DNA of 64,000 nucleotides, taken from Vibrio rotiferianus CAIM 577 = LMG 21460. Its GTDB lineage: Bacteria > Pseudomonadota > Gammaproteobacteria > Enterobacterales > Vibrionaceae. Each line of letters begins with the position of its first letter. The first letter of the stretch is position 1. Under the pieces are notes generated by a model that did not search any database, was not told the origin of the DNA, and was given only the letters and a program-made list of their open reading frames with translations. This document shows positions 53,087 to 62,555 of the stretch, piece by piece. A program made the translations under genes and the position numbers. The DNA lies in contig NZ_APHW01000103.1 of assembly GCF_002741985.1 (NCBI RefSeq), forward strand, positions 1 through 64,000, written 5' to 3'.

Positions 53087-53355
53087 TAGGGTCTGTTGAC
53101 CTTTTGCGGTTAAATTTTGTTCGAGATAAAAGCGGTTTTAATCGCGGCGAGAGGTTTGTAGCCTAGTTATTCTAAGCAAAATCCTCTCAACAAAGAGTAA
53201 AACGCTTTTAGCCGAACCCTTCGGGCAGCGTTTGTGGCTCCTTTCTACTGCGTTATCGGCTTATCAGGTAGGGCAACTACATTTCAAAGCCTCTGCCTTG
53301 CATAAAGAACCCACAAACTGCTGCAAAAATCAGCTCAAAAGGTCAACAGACCCTA
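53087..53355. mobile_element. MITE-like element with perfect 20-bp inverted ends
   Basis: TAGGGTCTGTTGACCTTTTG at 53087-53106 is repeated exactly in inverted form at 53336-53355. The 269 bases between contain no transposase and a few hairpin-prone segments. The terminal TA at both ends looks like a target-site duplication, so the element proper is probably 53089-53353. It lies between the GGDEF gene and the amylase terminator and does not break a gene. The ends resemble those of Vibrio IS families, so it may be mobilised by one elsewhere in the genome. Confidence 0.85.
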
Positions 53356-53385
53356 GATATTCGGGTAGCTATTTCAGAGGCAAAG

Positions 53386-53415
53386 AAAAGCAGCTCGACG
53401 GTGAGCTGCTTTTTG
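53386..53415 (-). terminator. Terminator of the amylase gene
   Basis: AAAAGCAGCTC pairs with GAGCTGCTTTT. T runs occur on both strands; it lies just downstream of the minus-strand amylase stop. Confidence 0.85.
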
Positions 53416-53438
53416 GTTTTAGTAGTGGGTCTTAGTGA

Positions 53439-56096
53439 CTATTCAGATAAGCTAATGATTGGTAAATCGTCCCAAATCTTGCTTTCATCCGATGCACCAC
53501 CAGAGAAGTTCCATGGGCCTTTGTCCTGTTCTAACGGACGGTAAGTGGCAGACAGACCATCCAAATCCCAGGTCGTCACATAGAATCTGATACCATCAAG
53601 CGAGTCAGGACGACCAAGTGCGTCACTTGCAAAGTCCATCGAAATGGTGTTGTTGGCTTTATCTACGGTTACCGTCGGTGCTGGTGTGACTGCCTCACCC
53701 CATGTTGTCGCGTCTGCACCTTTAGTGTTGTAGATAGAGCTCTGCCAGCCAAACACAACGGCATTGCGACTCCAAGTTCCACTTGGCATGCTTGCGTTGA
53801 TTTTTGGTAGTTCGGATAAGTTCGTTGATGCTTCTTCTGGTAAGTCAATGAAAATGGTGAAACCAACGTGGTCAAAACCGTTTGGCGGCAACCAAGTATC
53901 AGTGATCTTGTCCATGGTGAAGGTCAAGCGTACGTTACTGCCGACAGTGAACACCTCAGCTTTATTGATTGCCAGTTGGCTGTTGTCTTTGTCAAACGTT
54001 GGATCGGTTGGTAGTGAGTAGTTACCATTTTGACCGCCCATACCGTCTTGCGCATCGCCTGCGTCATCAATAGTGTCGTCTGGCGTGTTAGACCAACTCA
54101 GGTTCGACACAAAGTTTACGTCTTCAATACCCGATTTTTTGTCAGTTGAGTAAATTGCAAAGCGGTGTTGCTGCTCGCCAATCGCAAAGTGACGGGTAGA
54201 TAAAGTCGCACTGAACTGACCGTCAGCACCCACCGTAATAGCTTGCGCGGTTTCTAGGTTACCGTCGACGACAAGGTTCAACTTCTCATTCGCGTTGGCA
54301 CTGCCAGTGATCACGATATCATCAGTGATAGTTTGCCCTTCCCAATCTTGCGCCAGTTGGATGTTGAGGTCTGGAGTGTCTCCTGATTGTGTGTCGTTTG
54401 TCTTTGAATAAATGACCGCAGACTTGGCAGGTAGCTCGAGTGTTACATGACCATTTTCATCTGCCACTAACTGCTCTGGTGCATCCGCCCAGTTAGACAT
54501 GATTTGCTGATTGAAAACGGTGCCGCCCGTTTGCTCAACATCGAGCTGGTTCATCAGCATTGGTGAGTTTGATGTGTTCATGACAACCAGCACTTCATCG
54601 TTGTCTAATGTGCGAGTAAACGCAAAGACACCAGCACCTGCTTTGTCACTACCAATCACTTTGAGCTCACCGTGCGTCATGACTTTGTTCTCAGTACGTA
54701 GTTTGGCAAGCTCTTGGATGAACAAATACATTTCGCTGTTTTGGTCAAATGAATCTACATAATCACCATCTTCACGGTAGCCACCTGCAAACATCGCGTC
54801 GCGAGCTGCAGACATCGCTTGTTCTGTACCTTGGTAGATGACAGGGATCCCAGGAATCGCCATCATGGTAATCAGTGCTTGTTTCATGTCATTGACACTG
54901 CCTTGCGATAGGAAACGCGGCATATCGTGGTTATCAATGAAGTTCGGCATGATGTATGGATTCGGGAACATCTCCATCATCTTCTCGAGGCGGAAGCGAA
55001 GATAGTCAGTTGGTTGACCAGAAGCAAAAACTCGAGTCATGGTCGCTTGTAGAGGGAAGTTTAGAACCGAGGTAAGCTGTTTCGGCGAGCCACTTTCACC
55101 AATGTAAGTCAGCATCTTCGCTTCACCTTCGGTGTTGTAAGGTGTGGAAGCTTCGAACACTTCGCCAAAGGTAAGGAAGTTCTCACGTCCAGTATCTACA
55201 GCCTGAGTCATTACACCATCATCTGCGTGAAGGAAGTCGTTCCAGAAATCGTGCTCAACAAACTTAACCGTGTCGATACGGAAACCGTCGACGCCCACTT
55301 CACGGATCCATTTACGGTAGCTCTCTTTTAAGTATGCACGTACCTCAGGATCGGAAGTATTGAGATCATCGAGATCAGACAGTTGCCAGGTTTTTTCTTG
55401 TACTGGGTTATTGTGATCAGTGATGCTTGGTGTCCAGTGGTACGAGCCTGTGCCATCTTCTTTGCACTCATTCATGTTTAGTGGATAAGGCAGTTCTTGT
55501 CCTGCTGGCAGTGCATTTTCAATGATACGGAACCCCTGGCACGGTAAGCTTGGGTCGTAGCTGTATGGATTATCATAAGTAAAGAAGTTGCCGACATGGT
55601 TGGTAACGATATCCTGGATCAAAAACATGTTACGAGCATGCACTTCACGCGCTAGTGCTTGATAGCTCTCTAAGTTTCCGAAGTGTTCATCCACTTTTTG
55701 GAAATCGCGAGCCCAATAGCCATGGTAACCACCGTAGTTTTGTTCTGCGTCCCACCATTGGTTAGCAACTGGTGGCGTGATCCAGATAGAGGTAGCGCCC
55801 AAATCTTCGATGTAACCTAATTTGTCGCTGATACCGACAAGATCGCCACCGCTGAATTTCTTATCAGAAGTTGGGTCGAACTCATTTTGACCTTGATCGT
55901 TAAGGGCATTATCGCCGTCATTAAAACGGTCGATCATCAAGAAGTAAATGATCTGGTCTTGCCAATCAGGAGATGCCACATGGCTACCTGGATCTTGTGT
56001 TGTGGTTTCGTCACTACCACAGCCAGATAGCGCAAGCGCAATGGCTAGAGGAAGTATTTTTATTTTATTCATAGGGTTAGATGAGGTTTCAAACAC
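53439..56096 (-). CDS. GH13-family alpha-amylase lipoprotein
   Basis: The 885-residue protein has a lipoprotein signal (lipobox ALSGCG) and a GH13 catalytic domain (about 45-480). The motifs are visible: DIVTNHVG, GFRIDTVKF (nucleophile Asp), TFGEVFEAS (acid/base Glu) and FIDNHDMPRF. A beta domain and an Ig-like segment follow. The C-terminus has a glucodextranase-C-like module (QLAINKAEVFTVGSNVRLTF) that probably binds carbohydrate. It hydrolyses starch or glycogen-type polymers at the cell surface. The GTG start at 56096 has GGAG nine bases ahead; a later ATG at 56072 would also keep the signal. Confidence 0.9.
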   Translation of the reverse strand: MFETSSNPMNKIKILPLAIALALSGCGSDETTTQDPGSHVASPDWQDQIIYFLMIDRFNDGDNALNDQGQNEFDPTSDKKFSGGDLVGISDKLGYIEDLGATSIWITPPVANQWWDAEQNYGGYHGYWARDFQKVDEHFGNLESYQALAREVHARNMFLIQDIVTNHVGNFFTYDNPYSYDPSLPCQGFRIIENALPAGQELPYPLNMNECKEDGTGSYHWTPSITDHNNPVQEKTWQLSDLDDLNTSDPEVRAYLKESYRKWIREVGVDGFRIDTVKFVEHDFWNDFLHADDGVMTQAVDTGRENFLTFGEVFEASTPYNTEGEAKMLTYIGESGSPKQLTSVLNFPLQATMTRVFASGQPTDYLRFRLEKMMEMFPNPYIMPNFIDNHDMPRFLSQGSVNDMKQALITMMAIPGIPVIYQGTEQAMSAARDAMFAGGYREDGDYVDSFDQNSEMYLFIQELAKLRTENKVMTHGELKVIGSDKAGAGVFAFTRTLDNDEVLVVMNTSNSPMLMNQLDVEQTGGTVFNQQIMSNWADAPEQLVADENGHVTLELPAKSAVIYSKTNDTQSGDTPDLNIQLAQDWEGQTITDDIVITGSANANEKLNLVVDGNLETAQAITVGADGQFSATLSTRHFAIGEQQHRFAIYSTDKKSGIEDVNFVSNLSWSNTPDDTIDDAGDAQDGMGGQNGNYSLPTDPTFDKDNSQLAINKAEVFTVGSNVRLTFTMDKITDTWLPPNGFDHVGFTIFIDLPEEASTNLSELPKINASMPSGTWSRNAVVFGWQSSIYNTKGADATTWGEAVTPAPTVTVDKANNTISMDFASDALGRPDSLDGIRFYVTTWDLDGLSATYRPLEQDKGPWNFSGGASDESKIWDDLPIISLSE

Positions 56097-56225
56097 GGTT
56101 ATTGTCTCCGTTGTGCAGCAATGCGAAAACGATAAAATAAATGCTTGAAACTTAGAGTGTCATTTTACGCCAAAAGAGACGTGAAATGATGTCACGCACT
56201 AATGAATATGATCTAGGCAACAGTT

Positions 56226-57692
56226 CTAACTGAGTGATTGCACAATTGGATACTGTTTAGGATAGTGTTCCTTTGCTAATTCAGCTCCTGTTGAATCATA
56301 GAGGCGAAATTGACACTTCTTGGCTGTACTTGGTAATGATAACTGCAGCGTCCAACAGGTATATTCTTCCGAGCTGTGTGTGAGCTCCATTGCGTAGGGC
56401 TCTGGTTCCTCATCAATGAAGCAATCTACGTTTGTTGCTTCTTTGATGCGGTTGGCCAGTTCAATAAACAGTGTGTACTGCCCATTGCAGCGGATAGCTT
56501 GACGCGTGGGAACGATATACTCGGTTGTTCCTATCAGTAGGCCTTTCGATACGACATAATCACGTTGGTGGTTGTTATCAATGTAGCGCTCCCCATCGAC
56601 TTCATAGCACAGCCTAAAAGTTAGTGGGTGAGCGACAGGAAGCTCTGTTGTTGCCCATAGTTCGGTGCCATTATTCAAGAAACGTTCGAAGAATGCGGGG
56701 TAACGGCGCCACACACCATCACGGTCTCGGCACTCCACTGACACGACTTTTTCGAATGCGATGTTATCCACTTCCATCCAGATTTTACCGACGGGTTGAT
56801 CAATGTCGTTCTCGGCTAGGGTATTGGCTTTCGCGTAGCTCAACCGGATAGGTTGTAGATTGATTTGAGCTCGGTTATCCAAACACTGCTGGCGATATTG
56901 CATTGGTGAAAATGGGTACCAACGGCGAAAGGTTCGATGAAAGTTAGATGGCTCTTCATATCCGAGCTGATAGGCGATTTGTTGAGTGGTTAGCTGGGTG
57001 TCAGCAAGTAGGGCTAGTGCGTGCTTTTTCTTGGCAAAATCGACGCATTGGGAGTAGCTCATTTGTTTTTCTTGCAGGCGACGTTGTAAGGTGCGCTTGG
57101 ACACGCCCAGTTGCAGCGCGGCTTGTTCTAATTTCAGTGCGTAGTTGCTGTTTTTGACGAACAGGGCATTAAGCACACTCAATAATTCCGGTTGTTCAAT
57201 TGGTTGGTGAGAAAGCAGCAAATAAACATGTTTTACCAAGTCGAACACGACTGAGTTCCGTTTCGGGTTGTTCTCTTCTTCTAGTTCGAAATGAGCAGAA
57301 AGAAGGTCATGGCTGTGAAGTTGAATGTGCACAAATTCACTCAAACCTAGCTGATCCAACTGCATTAGCAGCAGGCCATAAATCGATTCTGCCCAGCTTG
57401 GCATCTCAGTAGCTCTGCACTCTAGCTGCATTTGAATTTGGTTATCATTGTGTTCGAAAACAACGTATAGCCGACGGTCGAACAGCGAAACACTTTTGCT
57501 CCACCACAGCAGACCTTCACGCAGGTTTGGAGCCTCTTGTAGCATCATACATTGCAAGGCAACCAGCTTTTCGATGTGCCAATATTCACCCGCTATTCGT
57601 AGGTGGTTATGGCCTAGTTTTTTGCATAGAAAGGTCGTTATGGTGTTATTTTCAGGCAGCATAAAGTTAGTGACGTCGCGGTAAACGAGCAT
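56226..57692 (-). CDS. AraC-type regulator with an internal DNA-binding domain
   Basis: The 488-residue protein has an AraC/XylS DNA-binding domain not at the end but in the middle, at residues 175-270: LEQAALQLGVSKRTLQRRLQ and IAYQLGYEEPSNFHRTFRRW. The N-terminal part (1-170) resembles the ligand-binding half of OruR-type activators. The C-terminal 218 residues are beta-rich, end in CQFRLYDSTG and similar strands, and have no obvious family. The amylase gene follows 130 bases downstream in the same direction and may be its target. Confidence 0.8.
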   Translation of the reverse strand: MLVYRDVTNFMLPENNTITTFLCKKLGHNHLRIAGEYWHIEKLVALQCMMLQEAPNLREGLLWWSKSVSLFDRRLYVVFEHNDNQIQMQLECRATEMPSWAESIYGLLLMQLDQLGLSEFVHIQLHSHDLLSAHFELEEENNPKRNSVVFDLVKHVYLLLSHQPIEQPELLSVLNALFVKNSNYALKLEQAALQLGVSKRTLQRRLQEKQMSYSQCVDFAKKKHALALLADTQLTTQQIAYQLGYEEPSNFHRTFRRWYPFSPMQYRQQCLDNRAQINLQPIRLSYAKANTLAENDIDQPVGKIWMEVDNIAFEKVVSVECRDRDGVWRRYPAFFERFLNNGTELWATTELPVAHPLTFRLCYEVDGERYIDNNHQRDYVVSKGLLIGTTEYIVPTRQAIRCNGQYTLFIELANRIKEATNVDCFIDEEPEPYAMELTHSSEEYTCWTLQLSLPSTAKKCQFRLYDSTGAELAKEHYPKQYPIVQSLS

Positions 57693-57847
57693 TATTACTC
57701 ATGGCAATCTCAAGTTCAGTGAGTCTGCTCAATCCCCTAAGATTTTCAAATTTATTTTGAAGATGTTATTAACTAACGTCGATTTTTCTCTTGGACTGGA
57801 AAGTATAAATTGTTGGAATACATAAACGTAATCACAGAGATTTAACC

Positions 57848-58138
57848 ATGATCCATCTAGTCGCAGAAATTAAAGCTTTTCCAAATCACATTGAACAGGT
57901 TACCCAATTGCTGACAGATTTACTTGTGCCAACTCGAGAGGAAGAGGGGTGTTGCCAATACGAATTGTATCTGGACCAGAATATCGAAGGCTTGTTCATG
58001 TTCCAAGAAATTTGGGCATCGCAAGAAACATTAGATAAGCACCTACAAAGCCCACATATCGCAAAATGTTTTTCTACATTAGAAGAAAACGCATTGCTTG
58101 AATACACGCAAATTCGCCCTTTGAGATTTGTTGGTTAA
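57848..58138 (+). CDS. Putative quinol monooxygenase (ABM domain)
   Basis: The 96-residue protein is a single antibiotic-biosynthesis-monooxygenase domain: IHLVAEIKAFPNHIEQV, then REEEGCCQYELYLDQN and FMFQEIWASQETLDKHL. This matches YgiN-type proteins that act on quinones or related small molecules as dimers. Its stop overlaps the stop of the converging LysR gene by four bases, a tight pairing that suggests the regulator controls it. Confidence 0.86.
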   Translation: MIHLVAEIKAFPNHIEQVTQLLTDLLVPTREEEGCCQYELYLDQNIEGLFMFQEIWASQETLDKHLQSPHIAKCFSTLEENALLEYTQIRPLRFVG

Positions 58139-59064
58139 CGACTCGGACAGAATGTTGCCAGCACCTTTTCTCTCTGCTGGCAGCACTTTTCCTGAATGAA
58201 ATCACGAAAAGTTCGAATCGTTGGGGTGAGCAAACGGCGGTCAGCGCAAACCATATAAAGGGGCACTGGACCACAATCCCACTCGGGTAATACGCGAACC
58301 AATCTTCCCTCAATCAAATCTTGACTGATATCCATCAGAGATTTGTTGGCGATGCCTTTCCCTTTAAGCGCTAAGCGATGTGATAGATCGCTGTCATTAC
58401 TCAGTAGTTTGCCACTTACTGTTACTTGCTCTGTGTTACCTGCGTGTGTGAGTGTCCATTTGTTATAGGTGGAATCGGCAACCATATAGCACAAACAGTT
58501 ATGTAGGGTCAGGTCTTCTGGTTGAGTGAGTGGAGGATGGTTAGCGACATAATCAGGTGATGCACACAATATACGCTCATTTGCACCGCACAATGCCAAG
58601 ATGATGAGATTTGAGTCAGACGGTTCGCCATAGCGAATAGCGATGTCGACAGGTTTGGTGTACATATCTGTCAGGCTGTCGGAGAGCTCCAGTTTGATAG
58701 AGACATTTGGATAGATATCAATAAACTCATCGACCCAATCAAGCAGCATGTTGCGACCAAAATCAGACGGCGCAGTGATGTGCAGTTGACCAGATAGCTC
58801 GCCACGCGCGCTTGAGATCTGGTCCAACCCTTCTTGCAAGGTTGCCAGTGCTTGGGTGGTTTTATCTAAAAATAGTTCCCCCTCCGAGGTTAAACGTAGG
58901 CTACGAGTGGAGCGTACAAACAGCGGAAAACCGATTTGTCCTTCAAGACGTTTGATCGATGCGCTAATGGCTGCTGGTGTCATATCCATACTGTTGGCGG
59001 CTTTTGAGAAACTGCCTTGGCGTGCGGTTTCGACAAAGGTATTGAGATCGTTGAGGGCTTTCAT
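58135..59064 (-). CDS. LysR-family transcriptional regulator
   Basis: The 309-residue protein has a standard LysR DNA-binding domain (residues 4-62, LNTFVETARQGSFSKAANSM then MTPAAISASIKRLEGQIGFP and FVRSTRSLRLT) and an effector domain of the CrgA/AaeR type (LHITAPSDFGRNMLLDWV). It overlaps the monooxygenase gene at their stops and is transcribed towards it. The inducer is unknown. VF530 lies upstream, divergently. Confidence 0.88.
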   Translation of the reverse strand: MKALNDLNTFVETARQGSFSKAANSMDMTPAAISASIKRLEGQIGFPLFVRSTRSLRLTSEGELFLDKTTQALATLQEGLDQISSARGELSGQLHITAPSDFGRNMLLDWVDEFIDIYPNVSIKLELSDSLTDMYTKPVDIAIRYGEPSDSNLIILALCGANERILCASPDYVANHPPLTQPEDLTLHNCLCYMVADSTYNKWTLTHAGNTEQVTVSGKLLSNDSDLSHRLALKGKGIANKSLMDISQDLIEGRLVRVLPEWDCGPVPLYMVCADRRLLTPTIRTFRDFIQEKCCQQREKVLATFCPSR

Positions 59065-59196
59065 AATGAAAAGGGCTTTTTAGAAGTTTGGGCTACTATA
59101 GGGGAGAGTCGCAGGGCAATTCAAGGTTAAAACATTAGGTTGCAAGGCGAGTTTGAGTTAGATTAGCGCGCAACTTCATTTTACCGGATCAACAGC

Positions 59197-59415
59197 ATGA
59201 GCCAACAGCAGCCGAATAACCCACTTCACGGGTTGAGTTTAGAGAAAATCCTTACCCGTTTAGTTGAACATTTTGGGTGGAATGGAATGCATGAGCGCGT
59301 TCGAGTGAACTGTTTTAAGAAAGATCCTTCAATAAAATCGTCGCTGAAGTTCCTGCGTAAAACGCAGTGGGCAAGAGATAAAGTGGAAGCGCTGTACATC
59401 GAGACGTTCTGCTAA
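59197..59415 (+). CDS. VF530-type DNA-binding protein (DUF2132)
   Basis: The 72-residue protein matches the VF530 family throughout: NPLHGLSLEKILTRLVEHFG, NGMHERVRVNCFKKDPSIKS and LKFLRKTQWARDKVEALYI. The V. fischeri protein has a helical fold with a DNA-binding-like surface. Its function is not known. It stands alone between the LysR gene and the palindrome array. Confidence 0.85.
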   Translation: MSQQQPNNPLHGLSLEKILTRLVEHFGWNGMHERVRVNCFKKDPSIKSSLKFLRKTQWARDKVEALYIETFC

Positions 59416-59430
59416 TCGGATTTGGTGCAC

Positions 59431-60034
59431 GTTTAAAAGAGAGATTCCGGATGGCTCGCTCGGGCTCGTCCGGAATGACGTCTACCCCTGTATTGTAGGG
59501 CAGAGAACCGTCATTCTGAACAGCGAGAAACGAGCGTGATTCAGAATCTACTCTCAGAATATATTGAGTTTATTCATTGCGTTATGGTCTGCAGCAAGCG
59601 GTAAGTAGATTCTTAGTCTCGCCTTGGCTCGCTAGAATGACATAACTTTTCTTATCGCGTAGGCTGGAAGAGTTCCTCTGCGTCATTCCCGATAGCGACG
59701 AAGGAGCGTAGTTGGGGATCTCTGTTGTGATGTTTAAAGCGAGATTCCAGATGGCTCGCTTAGGCTCGTCCGGAATGACGTCTGAGCTCGTATTGTAGGG
59801 CTGAGCACCCAAGTGAGAACCGTCATTCTGAACAGTGAGGAACGAGCGTGATTCAGAATCTACTCTCAGAATATATTGAGGTAATTCATCGCTCTCTGGT
59901 TTGCAGCAGGCTGTAATAAGATTCTTAGTCTCGCCTTGGCTCGCTAGAATGACATAACTTTTCTCATCGCATAGGCTGGAAGAGTTCCTCTGCGTCATTC
60001 CCGATAGCGACGAAGGAGCACAGTCGGGAATCTC
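59431..60034. repeat. Tandem pair of 300-bp units, each with four palindromes
   Basis: Two copies of a unit of 300 bases (59431-59730 and 59731-60034) are about 90% identical by eye. Each unit holds four imperfect palindromes with ends of GTCATTC/GAATGAC and GATTC/GAATC type (for example 59441-59480, 59509-59549, 59605-59642 and 59678-59722 in copy 1). The resulting eight hairpins have the look of REP-like extragenic elements. No gene is encoded, although apparent frames occur. The array sits between VF530 and the thioesterase stop. Confidence 0.88.
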
Positions 60035-60038
60035 GATT

Positions 60039-60509
60039 CTAATATTTCGCCTCTTTATTACTCCAAATGATGTGTATTACCACGGTGCCTTCCAAGTCTA
60101 AAATCGATTGACGTACGTGCTCTGGAATCGATGCCTTCTCGTTGTTCTTAAAATCAAACATCACACCAGTAGCAGTCGCAACTGTCGCAATCTTACCCCA
60201 CTTTTTACTCAGTACCTGGTATTCCATCGTAATGCGGTCTTCTTGCATGTCGATTACTCGTGAGCCAATCAAGAGCGTATCCGGAAACGTTACGGGTAGT
60301 TTGTAGCGACATTGGGTCTCACTTAGCACAGGACCGATGTGAGAGGTCTGCAAATCAACCAGTAGATTAATCTTGTTGAAGTAGTCTAAACGCGCGGTCT
60401 CGAAGTAACGAAAGTACACAGCATTATTGACGTGCTGTAGGGCATCCATCTCTCCCCAAGCGACTTTTATTTCGGTGATCACTGGGAATTCTTTTAATAA
60501 CGTATCCAT
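60039..60509 (-). CDS. Acyl-CoA thioesterase (4HBT family)
   Basis: The 156-residue hot-dog-fold protein carries the 4-hydroxybenzoyl-CoA thioesterase motif GEMDALQHVNNAVYFRYFE (catalytic Asp). It opens with EIKVAWGE and closes with VIHIIWSN. It hydrolyses acyl-CoA thioesters of unknown chain length in the cytoplasm. The stop lies at the edge of the palindrome array, so the array forms the 3' untranslated region. Confidence 0.88.
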   Translation of the reverse strand: MDTLLKEFPVITEIKVAWGEMDALQHVNNAVYFRYFETARLDYFNKINLLVDLQTSHIGPVLSETQCRYKLPVTFPDTLLIGSRVIDMQEDRITMEYQVLSKKWGKIATVATATGVMFDFKNNEKASIPEHVRQSILDLEGTVVIHIIWSNKEAKY

Positions 60510-60718
60510 TGCTCATGTTCCTTTTACATCGATGTTGCTGCAATTTACCTAGCGACTTATCACTTTGAGTATTTATTCTAGATGGAACTGATTAAAATGT
60601 AATAAAATTGTATTTAAATTGTGAAATGGAATGGTTGCTTATTTTTGTAAACTAAATACTTTACATAGTCAGTTGTGAGGCGTAGGTTTAAGTAAGCTTG
60701 ACCAAAAGGAGATGTCCA

Positions 60719-61483
60719 ATGACAGAACTGAAAGGTTTCAATCTTGCCAGAGTAGAAAAACGAATCGACTGGACAGGTGAACTGTTCAGCTTAAGGGTTT
60801 CCGGTGCGCCTCTCTCCTTCAAAGCCGGACAATTTACCAAACTCGCTTTGCTCGACGAACAGGGTAATCCCATCAGCCGAGCTTACTCGGTAGTGAATGC
60901 ACCCAGTGAACAGTTTGAATGGCTTGAATTTTTAGTCGTCGCGAATCCAGAAGGGCTACTTACACCAAGGCTGCAACAGCTTCAAACCGGCGATAGCATC
61001 TACGTTGGTGAAACGGCACATGGCGACCTGATTCACGATACCATTCCCAAACACGCCAATGACCTTTGGCTACTTTCAACAGGTACTGGTATTGGACCAT
61101 TTCTCTCTTTGCTAGATGATATAAACCTGCTGCCGCATAGCGATCATATTGTGCTGGTACATGGTGTGCGTTATGAAAGAGACCTAGTCTACAAATACCT
61201 GATTGAACAGCTTCAACAACGTTATGAAGGTCGTCTGCGTTATGTGCCAATTGTCAGTCGTGAGAGTGTTCAAGGCAAGCTACAAGGTCGTATCCCAGAG
61301 CTGATTGCTTCAGGAGAGCTGGTTAATCGTGCTGATTTACCGTTTTCTAAACAAAGCAGCTTTGTGATGATGTGTGGTAATCCAGAGATGATCAAAGACA
61401 CCTCTCCGGTACTGCAGGACTTAGGCTTAGAGAAGTACCGTGCTCGAACTGGCGGCAATATTATATATGAAAGATATTGGTAG
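60719..61483 (+). CDS. fpr: Ferredoxin--NADP+ reductase
   Basis: The protein of 254 residues matches bacterial FNR. It shows the FAD-binding RAYSVVNAP, the NADP-binding LLSTGTGIGPFLS and the late MMCGNPEMIKD. It transfers electrons between NADPH and ferredoxin or flavodoxin. The ATG at 60719 has AGGAG eight bases ahead; a TTG seven codons earlier is less likely. It is monocistronic. In enteric bacteria fpr is superoxide-inducible; no such site is obvious here. Confidence 0.92.
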   Translation: MTELKGFNLARVEKRIDWTGELFSLRVSGAPLSFKAGQFTKLALLDEQGNPISRAYSVVNAPSEQFEWLEFLVVANPEGLLTPRLQQLQTGDSIYVGETAHGDLIHDTIPKHANDLWLLSTGTGIGPFLSLLDDINLLPHSDHIVLVHGVRYERDLVYKYLIEQLQQRYEGRLRYVPIVSRESVQGKLQGRIPELIASGELVNRADLPFSKQSSFVMMCGNPEMIKDTSPVLQDLGLEKYRARTGGNIIYERYW

Positions 61484-61674
61484 CTGTTGAGTACGGTTAC
61501 AAACCAATCAAATCAATAAGAGTTGGCATGCATTGACAAATAATTAAGTCATTCGCAGGTTTGGTATTGAACCTATCGTTTCACCTAAACTTGCGATCGA
61601 ATCGTCTTTCCATATTTCTGTTCCTATGGCTACAATTATCTTAAGAAATAAATTCAATAGCTTAGGATTCAAGG

Positions 61675-62511
61675 ATGATGAACAAAGCTGGTTGGACAGT
61701 GTGCCTCGCTACTCTCATTTCTTCTGGCGTCGTTGCTGGAGAATGGGAGATTGAAGTCGGCGGATTTTTCTCTCGTACCGACACCAAACTTAACGCTTAC
61801 GACCCTTACCTCGACCAAATACGCACCATTGATTTCGAATCCGACCTTGATTTGAAAGAGTTTACCGTGCTGCCTTATGTTGAAGTGGAGTATTACTTCA
61901 ACAAAAAGCACAGTGTGTATGCTGATTGGCGTAGCCTACATCGAGAGGCAACCCGCACCGCAGTGACCAAACCTTTTGAAATTACCGTTGATGGTACGAC
62001 TTATGCGGTTCAAGCTGGCTCAAAGCTTACAACTGAATTGAACATAGATATTGCGCGTGTAGGGTACGGTTATCAGTTTTACACTAGCGATAAATGGGCG
62101 GTGGATGTATTAGCTGGATTACACGTTATGTGGTTGTCTTTAGGCCTGGACGGTAAGCTTGGAGCTAAAGTGAGTGGGGTGGATGAAATCCCAGTGATGT
62201 TTGTGGATGAGGCGGTTTTGAATGATGTCACCGCGCCATTACCAGATTTAGGCCTTCGAGCAGAATACGCTTTGACTGAAGGTTGGATTTTAAAAAGCCA
62301 TGCGCAGGTATTTTATTTAGCCGTAGACGATATAGAGGGTTACTTGTTCGAAGTGGACATTGGCGCGAAATACTTCTTCACCGAGAAATTCAGCATGACG
62401 GGGTCATTCAACTATTACGAAGTTGGCGTCGATTATGAAAGTGATAAGTCTGCGTTAGATGTGACCTATCGGTTTTATGGTCCAATGCTTACGATGGCAT
62501 ACCGCTTTTAG
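61675..62511 (+). CDS. Outer-membrane beta-barrel protein of unknown function
   Basis: The 278-residue protein has a signal peptide (cleavage after GVVAG) and amphipathic strands such as EIEVGGFFSRTD, YVEVEYYFN, DIARVGYGYQFY and MLTMAYRF with a terminal Phe. It should form an 8-12-strand barrel. The length and the LDVTYRFYGPMLTM end point to a Vibrio-specific family. No function is known. It stands alone. Confidence 0.7.
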   Translation: MMNKAGWTVCLATLISSGVVAGEWEIEVGGFFSRTDTKLNAYDPYLDQIRTIDFESDLDLKEFTVLPYVEVEYYFNKKHSVYADWRSLHREATRTAVTKPFEITVDGTTYAVQAGSKLTTELNIDIARVGYGYQFYTSDKWAVDVLAGLHVMWLSLGLDGKLGAKVSGVDEIPVMFVDEAVLNDVTAPLPDLGLRAEYALTEGWILKSHAQVFYLAVDDIEGYLFEVDIGAKYFFTEKFSMTGSFNYYEVGVDYESDKSALDVTYRFYGPMLTMAYRF

Positions 62512-62555
62512 TGAACTTGAGTAAGTGATAGTACTCTGAGTTCTTCATATTGAAA

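Noticed and set aside
56170..56200. A CRP-like site (GTGA...TCAC) upstream of the amylase
   Set aside because: The two half-sites are seven bases apart rather than six, so it does not fit the CRP consensus.
59173..59190. A 17-base match to the transposase tail at the left edge (ACTTCATTTTACCGGAT)
   Set aside because: One exact 17-mer match in 64 kb is close to what chance allows and nothing else around it resembles an IS end.
59582..59998. A 138-codon minus-strand frame
   Set aside because: It lies inside the two repeat units and translates their palindromes, so the same peptide appears twice; it is a repeat artefact.
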